From Asanoa ishikariensis (lineage in GTDB: Bacteria > Actinomycetota > Actinomycetes > Mycobacteriales > Micromonosporaceae), in the NCBI RefSeq assembly GCF_900107455.1, contig NZ_FNQB01000002.1:186001-250000 (forward strand): a DNA stretch of 64,000 nucleotides, written 5' to 3'. A model generated the notes under the pieces. It searched no databases, was not told where the DNA came from, and saw nothing but the letters and a program-made list of their open reading frames with translations. The translations under genes and the position numbers were made by a program. Of the stretch, positions 44,275 to 52,284 are shown in pieces. Within the stretch, counting starts at the first letter, position 1. Every line of letters begins with the position of its first letter.

Positions 44275-45348
44275 ATGGTCCCAATCGGCATGGAAGAGAT
44301 TGTCAAGGCCCCCAAGGCGCTGCTGCACGACCACCTCGACGGCGGGCTGCGCCCGGCGACGATCGTGGAGCTGGCCGCCGAGGTCGACCACACCCTGCCG
44401 ACCACCGATCCCGGGGAGCTCGGCCGGTGGTTCGTCGAGTCGGCCGACTCCGGATCGCTCGAACGTTACCTGGAGACGTTCGACCACACGGTCGCCGTGA
44501 TGCAGACCGCCGCGTCGTTGCACCGGGTCGCCGCCGAGTGCGCGCTCGACCTGGCCGCCGACGGTGTGGTCTACGCCGAGGTCCGGTTCGCGCCCGAACA
44601 GCATCTCGAGCGCGGTCTGACGCTCGACGGGGTGGTCGAGGCGGTGCTCGCCGGTTTCGCCGCCGGCACCGAGCAGGCGGCGGCCAAGGGCCAGCAGATC
44701 CGGGTGGGCACGCTGCTCACCGCGATGCGGCACGCCGCGCGGTCGCAGGAGATCGCCGAGCTCGCCGTTCGCTACCGCGACACCGGGGTGGTCGGCTTCG
44801 ACATCGCCGGCGCCGAGGCGGGCTTCCCGCCCACCCGGCACCTCGACGCGTTCGAATACCTCCAGCGGGAGAACTTCCACTTCACCATCCACGCCGGCGA
44901 GGCGTTCGGGTTGCCGTCGATCTGGCAGGCGATCCAGTGGTGCGGTGCCGACCGGCTGGGGCACGGCGTGCGCCTGGTCGACGACATCACCCCCGGTGGG
45001 GATCCGGTGCTCGGCCGGCTGTCCGCCTATGTGCGCGACAAGCGGATCCCGCTGGAGCTGTGTCCGTCGTCCAACGTGCAGACCGGCGCGGCGCCGTCGA
45101 TCGCGCAGCACCCCATCGGGTTGCTCCGCGACCTGCGCTTCCGGGTCACTGTCAACACCGACAACCGGCTGATGAGCGGCACGTCCATGTCGCGCGAGAT
45201 GGCGCTGCTGGTCGACGCGTTCGGTTACGGCTGGAGCGAGCTGCAGTGGTTCACCATCAACGCGATGAAGAGTGCCTTCATTCCGTTCGACGAACGGCTC
45301 AGCATCATCAATGAGGTGATCAAGCCCGCGTACGCCAAATTGGCGTGA
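44275..45348 (+). CDS. add: Adenosine deaminase
   Basis: A 357-residue zinc enzyme converting (deoxy)adenosine to (deoxy)inosine. Metal and catalytic motifs are [12 protein letters not shown] (HxH), [10 protein letters not shown] (His and Glu), [11 protein letters not shown] and [19 protein letters not shown]. The latter replaces the classical TDDP, as usual in actinobacterial Add. ATG 44275 is used because of the -10 box just before it; ATG 44290 (MEEIVKAPK) is an alternative. It completes the salvage set for the BMP importer upstream. Confidence 0.95.
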   Translation: MVPIGMEEIVKAPKALLHDHLDGGLRPATIVELAAEVDHTLPTTDPGELGRWFVESADSGSLERYLETFDHTVAVMQTAASLHRVAAECALDLAADGVVYAEVRFAPEQHLERGLTLDGVVEAVLAGFAAGTEQAAAKGQQIRVGTLLTAMRHAARSQEIAELAVRYRDTGVVGFDIAGAEAGFPPTRHLDAFEYLQRENFHFTIHAGEAFGLPSIWQAIQWCGADRLGHGVRLVDDITPGGDPVLGRLSAYVRDKRIPLELCPSSNVQTGAAPSIAQHPIGLLRDLRFRVTVNTDNRLMSGTSMSREMALLVDAFGYGWSELQWFTINAMKSAFIPFDERLSIINEVIKPAYAKLA

Positions 45349-45723
45349 CGGCCGTCTTCGCCACGTGCGTATTCGGGCGTTTCGGAAGTCCAATCCAGAC
45401 TTAACGGCTTTTTCTCATCGTCCCTTCGTACTAATCCACCGTGCGCTTCCCCTATAAGGGGCATTGCGCCGCCGTCGAACTGGCGCCCGTGCACCGGAAG
45501 AAGTACGGACGGTCGGAGATCGACGCTCACCTAGGGTGACGCGGGGTGAACGCGTTGCTGACAAACGGACTGAACATCGCATCAGTACGGCGATCACGGA
45601 CAGGGTGGGCTTTCTCTTTCCCCGGCGGACGTGATGGAATGCCGGGGGTCCGACCCGCCCGGGTCGGCCGATCGGCGGTGCCCGTGCGCAATTTCCTGCG
45701 GCGCCGAACCGGAGGGCGGTGAC
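45349..45723 (+). promoter_or_regulatory. 375-base intergenic region upstream of the conservon-type operon
   Basis: No gene seen. It holds two hairpins: CCCCT-ATA-AGGGG (45449-45461) and CCGACCC-GCCC-GGGTCGG (45650-45667). The second lies in what is probably the kinase mRNA leader. No confident promoter was identified. GGAGGG just before the kinase GTG is its ribosome binding site. Confidence 0.5.
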
Positions 45724-48700
45724 GTGAGCAAGCGGCCGAAGACGGCGAATTCCTTCATGTCGCGTCTCCGCCGGCCCACCAGCCGGCTTCGTGATCTGCC
45801 GATCTGGTCGAAGCTCGGCCTCATCATGATCGTCCCGACCCTGGCGACGATCGTGGTTGGCACCAACGGCTTGATCGACCACATCGACACGTCGGAGAAC
45901 GCGGACCAGGCACGTGACCTCGCCGTAGTGGTGGAGGCGTCTGGGGACCTCGTCCAGAATCTGCAGAACGAGCGGGCCGCGGCGGCGATGCTGCTCGGTG
46001 CCGAGGGCAAGGGCGCCATCACCAAGTACAAGACGGCGTTCGAGAGCTCGCAGCAGGCGGTCGACCGAGTGGTCAACAGCTACTCGACGCAGCGCGCCTC
46101 GCTCAACGACCTGCCGACCAACTTCAACACCACGCTCGCGCAGATCGACGACGGTCTCCAGGGCCTGCCGGGCGTGCGCAGCCAGGTGACGAGCAACAAG
46201 TTCGCGTTCACGGACGCGGCCCGGGCCTACAACGCCCTTGTCGACAACCTGCTCAACCTCCGCGACGGCGCCGCTCAGCTGGCCGCCAACACCTCGCTGA
46301 GTGAGCGGATGCGTGCGGTCGCGGCCGTCGCACGGCAGAAGGAGTTCCTCTCGCAGGAGCGCCTCGTCGTGTTGCAGGCCTACAGCGCCGGCAGCATGAA
46401 CCAGAACCTCAAGAAAGAGTTCATCGCCTCGCAGACCGGCCAGCTACAGGCCGCCGAGACGTTCATCTCGGTCGCGACGGTGACCGAGGAAGAGCAGTAC
46501 AACCAGACCGTGGCCGGCTCGGACCTGCGGTCGTCGACCGCGTTCGCGGGCTGGATCACCGGCGTCATGCCCGAGAGCGGCGATCTCAGTCAGGCGCCGT
46601 TCAAGATTGACCCGTGGGACAGCGCGCTGCTGGGTCACAGCCGGTTGATCCGCAGCGTCGAGCGCCGCCTGGACAACACCGTGGTCGACACCGCCACGAC
46701 CCTGCGCGACGACGTGCAGCGTCAGGTCCTCATCGAGACCGGCCTGCTGCTCGCCATGCTGCTGCTGGCCATCCTCTTCGCGTGGTTGGTCGCCCGGTCC
46801 ATGGCGCGGTCGCTGCGCGAGCTGCGGCACGGCGCCCTCGCGGTCGCGCAATACGGCCTGCCGCAGGCGGTGGCCCGACTACGTGACCCGGCGCTGTCCA
46901 CCCAGATGTCACCGGCCCAGTTGGCCAACCAGATCGCCGAGCCGCTGCCGGTCCGGAGCAAGGACGAGTTCGGCCAGGTGACCGAGGCGTTCAACGCGGT
47001 CCACCTGGAAGCCGTCCGCACCGCGGCCGAGCAGGCCGCCCTGCGTGCCTCCGTCGCGACGATGTTCGTCAACCTCGCCCGCCGTTCGCAGATCCTGGTC
47101 GACCGGCTGATCGGTCACCTGGACCGGCTCGAGCGCGGTGAGGAAGACCCGGACCGCCTGGCCGAGCTGTTCCAGCTCGACCACCTGGCCACCCGGATGC
47201 GCCGCAACGACGAAAACCTCCTGGTGCTGGCCGGCGCCGACTCGACGCGTATTCAGCGTGAGCCGGCCGCCCTGATCGACGTGCTGCGCGCCGCGCAGTC
47301 CGAGGTCGAGCACTACACCCGGATCGAGTTCGGCGTCATCGACCGGGACATCGAGGTCGCCGCGCACGCGGTCAACGACCTCGTCCACCTGGTCGCCGAG
47401 CTGTTCGACAACGCGACCGCGTTCTCCCCGCCCGACTCGAGTGTCATGGTCGAGGCCCGGCGGATCGGCGAGCACTCCGTGCTCTATGTCGAGGACCGCG
47501 GCATCGGCATCACCGCCGACCAGCTCAACGACCTCAACGAGCGGCTCGCCACACCTCCCATGGTGGACGTGGCGGTCTCCCGGATGATGGGTCTGGTCGT
47601 GGTCGCGCGGCTGGCCGCGCGGCACGGCGTCAAGGTCGAGCTGCGTCCGGCTTCCGACCGCGGCACTGTCGCGGACGTCGCCCTGCCCACCTCGGTGCTC
47701 GTGCCTCGTGGACTGACGGGCCGTGGTGGGTACGAGCTGCCACCGCAGCACCCTGCCGCGCAGCCGCAGCCGCAGCAGCCCGCGCGTTCGCCGTTCCCGG
47801 CGCCGCTGGCGCTGGAGAGCGGGCCGATGACGCGGTCCGACCGGGAGCTCGCCGGCGCGAGTGGCGGTCTCGCCAGCGCGTTCGGTGGCCGCCCCGGCGA
47901 CGCGCCGTCCAACGGTTTCAACGGAGCCAACGGCAACGGCAATGGCAACGGCCGCCCCGGCGCGATGCCGGCCTGGTCCGACCTCACCGGTGCCGGTCCG
48001 CAGGGCGGGCGTCCCAACGACCCGTTCGGCGGCCCGCGCGACGAGTCGCTGCCGAATCGCCGTGCGACCGACGGCTGGGCGATGGAGGGTGAGGTGACCG
48101 CGGGTCCGCAGTCGCCCGCTATCCCGCGCCAGACGCCGCGCGACAACGGCGGCACGTCTCCGGTGTTCTCGGCCCCGCCGATGATCTCGGTGCCGCCGGT
48201 CATCTCCGTGCCCCCGTCGTCTCCCGGGCCGGCGGGCGCACCGCGCCAGCCCGAGCCCTGGGAGCAGGGTGGCCCGACGCTGCCGCCGAGCGCGCCGGCC
48301 GGCCCGCCGATCGCCATGCCGGACAGCCCGGTCGTCCCTGGTCGGTCCAGCGGCCTGCCGGGGCGTCCGACCGGTCAGCCGGAGAGCCCGAGCGTCCCGT
48401 TCGCCCAGCCGCCGGCGGCTTATCCGTCGCCCGCTGCGACACCGCAGCCGACGGCGTTTGCCGGAGGCAGTGGCTTCGCGGGCATGCCGTCGGGTGGTCA
48501 GGCGCCGCCGGCCTGGCCGCCGGTCGCGGCCGAGCCGCAGCCGGCCGTCGACCACCTCGCGGCCGCCGTCGACATGACCGCCGAGTTGCCCCGGGTCGAG
48601 CGCCCGGCGGCGGCTCCGCAGCAGCCCGCCGTCCCGCCGATCATCCCGGCCGCCAACAAGGCCCGGTTCGCCGACGAGACGATGGAACTGCCGATCTTCC

Positions 48701-49422
48701 GTGAGCTCGAGTCGGCGTGGTTCCGCACCCGTCGGGCCGCGGCGGAAGAGAGTTCGCTGACAGCCTCGACTCCGAGCACCGCGGAAGCTGCCCCCGCAGC
48801 CACTGCGGCGCCGGCGACCGCCGATGCCCGGATGGGCAGCGGCGCCACTGCGGCACCTACGCAGCAGTTCGCCACCGTCGAGGCCACCCAGCGGCTCACC
48901 AGCTCGCCGCAGTCGCGGATGGCTCCGGCCGGGGGCAGCCCCCTCGCCGGTGCGGCAGGCAGCGGCCTGCCGACCCGTCCGTCGACTCCGAGCCCGAGCG
49001 GGCCTACGCCGCAGCAGCCGCGCTCCAACGGCCTCTCCGACGCCACCAACGGCAACGGCAACGGCAACGGTGCTGCCCGTAGGCCGGAGCAGCAGGAGTC
49101 GTGGCAGACGGCTGCCGACGACGGATGGCGGGCAGCTTCCGCCATCTCGGAGATGGAAGTGAACGAAACCACGACGGCCGGCCTGCCCAAGCGGGTTCCG
49201 ATGGCGCAGCTTGTGCCGGGCGGGGTCGACAAGTCGGCCACCTCGGTCAAGCAGCGCTCGCCGGAAGCTGTTCGCGGGCTGCTCTCGGCATACCACCGAG
49301 GTGTGCAGCGCGGTCGCACCCAGCCCAAGGACGAAACTTCGGATACGACTCCGGCCGGGCAGCCCTCCCAAGCTGGCCACGGTCCGGGTGCCGGGAGCGG
49401 TCAGAAGGAGCACGAACGATGA
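45724..49422 (+). CDS. NIT-domain sensor histidine kinase with long disordered tail (CvnA-like)
   Basis: A 1232-residue membrane kinase. TM1 is at about 31-47 ([16 protein letters not shown]). An extracellular nitrate/nitrite-sensing-type helical domain (about 60-330) and TM2 (about 338-358) follow, then a HAMP-like linker. The phosphoacceptor region is around [19 protein letters not shown] (about 480-500). In the ATPase domain, [15 protein letters not shown] is the N box and EDRGIGIT the G box. Residues 680-1130 are low-complexity Pro/Ala/Gly with Asn-Gly repeats. The C-terminus holds [22 protein letters not shown] and [12 protein letters not shown] at 45724 follows GGAGGG. Its stop overlaps the Roadblock gene (ATGA). 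No response regulator is adjacent, as expected for conservons. Confidence 0.93.
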   Translation: MSKRPKTANSFMSRLRRPTSRLRDLPIWSKLGLIMIVPTLATIVVGTNGLIDHIDTSENADQARDLAVVVEASGDLVQNLQNERAAAAMLLGAEGKGAITKYKTAFESSQQAVDRVVNSYSTQRASLNDLPTNFNTTLAQIDDGLQGLPGVRSQVTSNKFAFTDAARAYNALVDNLLNLRDGAAQLAANTSLSERMRAVAAVARQKEFLSQERLVVLQAYSAGSMNQNLKKEFIASQTGQLQAAETFISVATVTEEEQYNQTVAGSDLRSSTAFAGWITGVMPESGDLSQAPFKIDPWDSALLGHSRLIRSVERRLDNTVVDTATTLRDDVQRQVLIETGLLLAMLLLAILFAWLVARSMARSLRELRHGALAVAQYGLPQAVARLRDPALSTQMSPAQLANQIAEPLPVRSKDEFGQVTEAFNAVHLEAVRTAAEQAALRASVATMFVNLARRSQILVDRLIGHLDRLERGEEDPDRLAELFQLDHLATRMRRNDENLLVLAGADSTRIQREPAALIDVLRAAQSEVEHYTRIEFGVIDRDIEVAAHAVNDLVHLVAELFDNATAFSPPDSSVMVEARRIGEHSVLYVEDRGIGITADQLNDLNERLATPPMVDVAVSRMMGLVVVARLAARHGVKVELRPASDRGTVADVALPTSVLVPRGLTGRGGYELPPQHPAAQPQPQQPARSPFPAPLALESGPMTRSDRELAGASGGLASAFGGRPGDAPSNGFNGANGNGNGNGRPGAMPAWSDLTGAGPQGGRPNDPFGGPRDESLPNRRATDGWAMEGEVTAGPQSPAIPRQTPRDNGGTSPVFSAPPMISVPPVISVPPSSPGPAGAPRQPEPWEQGGPTLPPSAPAGPPIAMPDSPVVPGRSSGLPGRPTGQPESPSVPFAQPPAAYPSPAATPQPTAFAGGSGFAGMPSGGQAPPAWPPVAAEPQPAVDHLAAAVDMTAELPRVERPAAAPQQPAVPPIIPAANKARFADETMELPIFRELESAWFRTRRAAAEESSLTASTPSTAEAAPAATAAPATADARMGSGATAAPTQQFATVEATQRLTSSPQSRMAPAGGSPLAGAAGSGLPTRPSTPSPSGPTPQQPRSNGLSDATNGNGNGNGAARRPEQQESWQTAADDGWRAASAISEMEVNETTTAGLPKRVPMAQLVPGGVDKSATSVKQRSPEAVRGLLSAYHRGVQRGRTQPKDETSDTTPAGQPSQAGHGPGAGSGQKEHER
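47929..47952 (+). repeat. Asn-Gly codon repeat inside the kinase tail
   Basis: Four AAYGGC units in a row encode (Asn-Gly)4. The unit returns at 49048-49071 in the same gene. They mark flexible linkers. Confidence 0.85.
49048..49071 (+). repeat. Second Asn-Gly codon repeat inside the kinase tail
   Basis: Four AACGGC/T units encode (Asn-Gly)4 just before the conserved C-terminal motif of the kinase. Confidence 0.85.
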
Positions 49423-49823
49423 CAACCACGCAAGATCTCGGGTGGCTGCTCGCCAACTTCGCCGACCGCGTGCCGGGTGTCGCACACGCGATCGCGGTTT
49501 CCGCCGACGGTCTGCTCCTCGCCTCGTCGCGGGATCTTCCGCGCGACCGGGCCGACCAGTTGGCCGCGATCTCGTCCGGCCTGGTCAGCTTGACCCAGGG
49601 CGCGGCGCGCTGCTTCGAAGGCGGTGCGGTGCTGCAGAACGTGGTCGAGATGGACAACGGGTTCCTCTTCCTGATGTCGATCTCCGACGGCTCCTCGTTC
49701 GCGGTTCTGGCCGCTCGCAGTTGCGACGTCGGTCAGGTCGGCTACGAGATGGCGTTGCTGGTCGACCGGGTCGGTGACGCACTGACCCCGGCGCCTCGCA
49801 CCGCCGCGGGAATGCTCGGCTAG
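49419..49823 (+). CDS. Roadblock/LC7 domain protein (CvnB-like)
   Basis: A 134-residue single-domain Roadblock/LC7 protein: [35 protein letters not shown], then [22 protein letters not shown] and [19 protein letters not shown]. Such proteins regulate small GTPases, often as MglB-type activating or scaffolding partners. ATG 49419 overlaps the kinase stop. The gene is part of the fixed order kinase, Roadblock, DUF742, GTPase. Confidence 0.95.
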   Translation: MTTTQDLGWLLANFADRVPGVAHAIAVSADGLLLASSRDLPRDRADQLAAISSGLVSLTQGAARCFEGGAVLQNVVEMDNGFLFLMSISDGSSFAVLAARSCDVGQVGYEMALLVDRVGDALTPAPRTAAGMLG

Positions 49824-49921
49824 TCGTTCCGGCAACGGAACGGTGCACGACAACAACACACAGATCCGACAGGCTCCGAACGATCGGGCCTGCGGCACGG
49901 ATGCGAAGGGGGTGAATGGCG

Positions 49922-50299
49922 ATGACCGACCGGGATGAGCCAACCGGCGCGCTGGTACGGCCGTACGCCGTCACCCGCGGACGCACCAGGCCGAGGCTAG
50001 AGATCGCCCTCGAGGCTCTCGTCGAAACAACGGTCCGCGGCCGAACCGCCAACTCCACCAAGGGTGGGGGAGGCCGCGAGCACCAATACATCGCCGCGTT
50101 GTGCGACGGCCGGTTGCAGTCGCTCGCGGAGATCGCGGCTCGGATGCAGCTCCCATTGGGTGTTGCCCGGGTCCTGATCGCCGACATGGCCGCCGACGGA
50201 CTCGTCGCGGTCTACGAACCGACCTCACTGGAAGACACGAACGATGCGGTGGGCACTGAACTGCTGGAGAGGGTGCTGAGTGGACTTCGCAGGCTCTGA
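49922..50299 (+). CDS. DUF742 protein (CvnC-like)
   Basis: A 125-residue protein with the DUF742 pattern: DEPTGALVRPYAVTRGRTRPRLEIALEALVETT, then a winged-helix-like part LQSLAEIAARMQLPLGVARVLIADMAADGLVAVYEP. It may bind DNA or bridge the Roadblock protein and the GTPase; its role is unproven. ATG 49922 has AAGGGGG nine bases upstream; ATG 49916 is only three bases from it. It overlaps the GTPase gene by 20 bases. Confidence 0.93.
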   Translation: MTDRDEPTGALVRPYAVTRGRTRPRLEIALEALVETTVRGRTANSTKGGGGREHQYIAALCDGRLQSLAEIAARMQLPLGVARVLIADMAADGLVAVYEPTSLEDTNDAVGTELLERVLSGLRRL

Positions 50300-50885
50300 C
50301 GTGACGCACCGCCCGAGCGCTGGCCGTGTGACGTCGGCGAAGATTGTCATCGCCGGCGGGTTCGGCGTCGGCAAGACCACGCTGGTCGGGTCGGTGTCGG
50401 AGATCACGCCGCTGACGACCGAGGCAATCATGACCTCGGCCGGCGTCGGCGTCGACGACACCCGGCAGGTGCCGGGCAAGACGACGACCGTCGCCATGGA
50501 CTTCGGCCGGATCACGATCGACCGTGACCTGATCCTCTATCTGTTCGGAACACCTGGCCAGACGCGGTTCTGGTTCATGTGGGACGAGCTGGTGCGAGGT
50601 GCGATCGGGGCGATCGTGCTGGTCGACACACGCCGACTAGCCGACTGCTTCGCGGCGATCGACTTCTTCGAGCATCGCCGGCTGCCGTACCTGGTGGCCA
50701 TCAACTGCTTCGACGGGGTGCAGTACCACGACCCCCAGGACGTTCGCGACGCCTTGGCGATCTCCAGCGACGTCCCGGTCGTGGCCTGCGACGCCCGCAA
50801 CCGTGACTCGACCAAGCACGTTCTGATCAGCCTGGTCGAGTACGTGCTCAGCATGCGCCGGTCCCGCGCGGTCGCCCCGGCCTGA
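50280..50885 (+). CDS. Ras-like GTP-binding protein (CvnD-like)
   Basis: A 201-residue small GTPase. G1 is GGFGVGKTT (about 26-34), the switch region has DDTRQVPGKTTTVAMDFG, and G3 is LFGTPGQTRFWFMWDE (Thr-Pro-Gly-Gln in place of Ala-Gly-Gln). The base-recognition site is the weak NCFDG rather than NKxD, usual for this family. GTG at 50280 has GGAGAGGG upstream. It is the last gene of the conservon-type operon, before a perfect terminator. Confidence 0.95.
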   Translation: MDFAGSDVTHRPSAGRVTSAKIVIAGGFGVGKTTLVGSVSEITPLTTEAIMTSAGVGVDDTRQVPGKTTTVAMDFGRITIDRDLILYLFGTPGQTRFWFMWDELVRGAIGAIVLVDTRRLADCFAAIDFFEHRRLPYLVAINCFDGVQYHDPQDVRDALAISSDVPVVACDARNRDSTKHVLISLVEYVLSMRRSRAVAPA

Positions 50886-50916
50886 TCGGGCCGGTCCCGC
50901 ACCCACCCACAGCAGC

Positions 50917-50950
50917 AGAAAGCCCCACCGCTTCGGCGGTGGGGCTTTCT
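50917..50950. terminator. Bidirectional terminator with TTCG tetraloop
   Basis: AGAAAGCCCCACCGC and GCGGTGGGGCTTTCT form a perfect 15-base-pair stem with a TTCG loop, with A and T runs at the ends. It separates the convergent GTPase and binding-protein genes and can act for both. Confidence 0.93.
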
Positions 50951-50967
50951 AGCGTCGGTCGGGAGGA

Positions 50968-52176
50968 TCAGCTGATGCGGATCCAGGCGCCGCTGGTGAC
51001 CTCGAAGACGGCCAGCGAGTCGGCCGCCATGCCGCCGTGCGCAATCGGCGTGAACTCGTACGAGCCGGCGATGCCCTCGGCGGTGAGGTTCTCCAGGTAG
51101 ACCCGGATGCGACCGCGGTCGACGCTTCGGCCCAGCCGGGCGGCGTTGGCGAGCAGACGCACCGCGTCGGAGCTGTAGGGCGCGAAGCCGCGGAACGCGC
51201 CGTGCTTCTGGATGTAGCGGTAGATGAAGTCGCGCCGGTCGAGGTCAGCCATCGTCGTGTCGGTCAGTGACGTGCCGGCCAGGGACGCGGGGTGCACAGC
51301 CAGCGCACCCGAGGCCTGGGCCTGCTTGTCTTTGTCGGCAAGCGTGTCGTCGGCGACGCCGCCCGGGTCGAAGATGATCTGTCCGCCGTAGCTCGCACCG
51401 CGGAGGGCCGCCAGGGCCGCGCCGGAGTCAGGCGCTTGTGCCCAGATGATGACGGCTTCCGGGTTCTTCTCGACGATCTTTTCGGCGGCCGAGCTGAAGT
51501 TGCTGCCCGTGTTAGGAAGCTCGGACTCCACCTTGATGATGCTGCGGAGCTTGCTGCGCAGGGCACCGACGCCGGTTTTGCCGTACTCGCCGCCGGAGTA
51601 GATGACGCCGACCGTGTTGTGCTTGCGGGCGAGGAGCAGGTCGCTCATCATCTCGACGACGTCTTTGGCGTTGGGCTGCAGTTTGTAGATGTAGGTGCGG
51701 GCGGTGAGCGGCGTGACGATGTTGTCGGCCGACCCGAGGGAGATGAACGGCACCTGCTCGGTCTGAGCCACCGTCAGCATCGCCAGCGAGGTCTCGGCCA
51801 GCACGCCGCCGAGCATCGCGTGGACGCCCTCTTTCTGGATGAGCTCGGTCGCCTGCTGCTCGGCGGTCTCGGGACGGCTGCCGTTGTCGCGGTAGATCAT
51901 CTTGATCTTGCGGCGCAGGTTGCCGACCGGCACGCCCTCTTCGTTGAGCGTGTCGACGGTGATCCGCAGCGCCCGCTCCTGCAGCACGCCGTGCGCGGCG
52001 CCGGGGCCCGTCAGCTCAAGGCTGGCGCCGATGATGAGCTCTTCGGAGCCTCTGGTGGTGGGGCCGGGACTGTTGGTCTCGTCGGATCCGCAGGCGGCGG
52101 TCAAGAGGGTCCCAGCGGTGGCGACGAGGACTCCTCGCCGCGTCAGCTGGGTCCGGCCGATCGCCGGCTTCGCCAT
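50968..52176 (-). CDS. Branched-chain-amino-acid-type ABC substrate-binding lipoprotein
   Basis: A 402-residue receptor-family (LivJ-type, Peripla_BP_6) protein. A twin-arginine-like signal (LTRRGVLVATAGTLLTAAC) ends in a lipobox cysteine (about C32). The mature part has LIIGASLELTGPGAAHG, VHAMLGGVLAETSLAM, VPFISLGSADNIV and SGGEYGKTGVGALR. No permease or ATPase is nearby, so it may be a sensor-type binding protein rather than part of a transporter here. ATG at 52176 follows GAAAGGCGG. It is the last gene of the minus-strand group facing the conservon-type operon. Confidence 0.92.
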   Translation of the reverse strand: MAKPAIGRTQLTRRGVLVATAGTLLTAACGSDETNSPGPTTRGSEELIIGASLELTGPGAAHGVLQERALRITVDTLNEEGVPVGNLRRKIKMIYRDNGSRPETAEQQATELIQKEGVHAMLGGVLAETSLAMLTVAQTEQVPFISLGSADNIVTPLTARTYIYKLQPNAKDVVEMMSDLLLARKHNTVGVIYSGGEYGKTGVGALRSKLRSIIKVESELPNTGSNFSSAAEKIVEKNPEAVIIWAQAPDSGAALAALRGASYGGQIIFDPGGVADDTLADKDKQAQASGALAVHPASLAGTSLTDTTMADLDRRDFIYRYIQKHGAFRGFAPYSSDAVRLLANAARLGRSVDRGRIRVYLENLTAEGIAGSYEFTPIAHGGMAADSLAVFEVTSGAWIRIS

Positions 52177-52284
52177 CTGGTGCCGCCTTTCAACAGGCCG
52201 GCGACGCCCGTCGCCAGATACCACGCGGGTATGCTCCCGGGCCAATAGGCCCGCAGTCAAATCACAGTCATCCCTGTCGGGAAG

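Noticed and set aside
46909-49485. An 858-residue minus-strand frame opposite the kinase gene
   Set aside because: It is antisense to the kinase coding sequence, is composed of Arg/Gly/Ala-rich shadow sequence, and has no recognisable motif.
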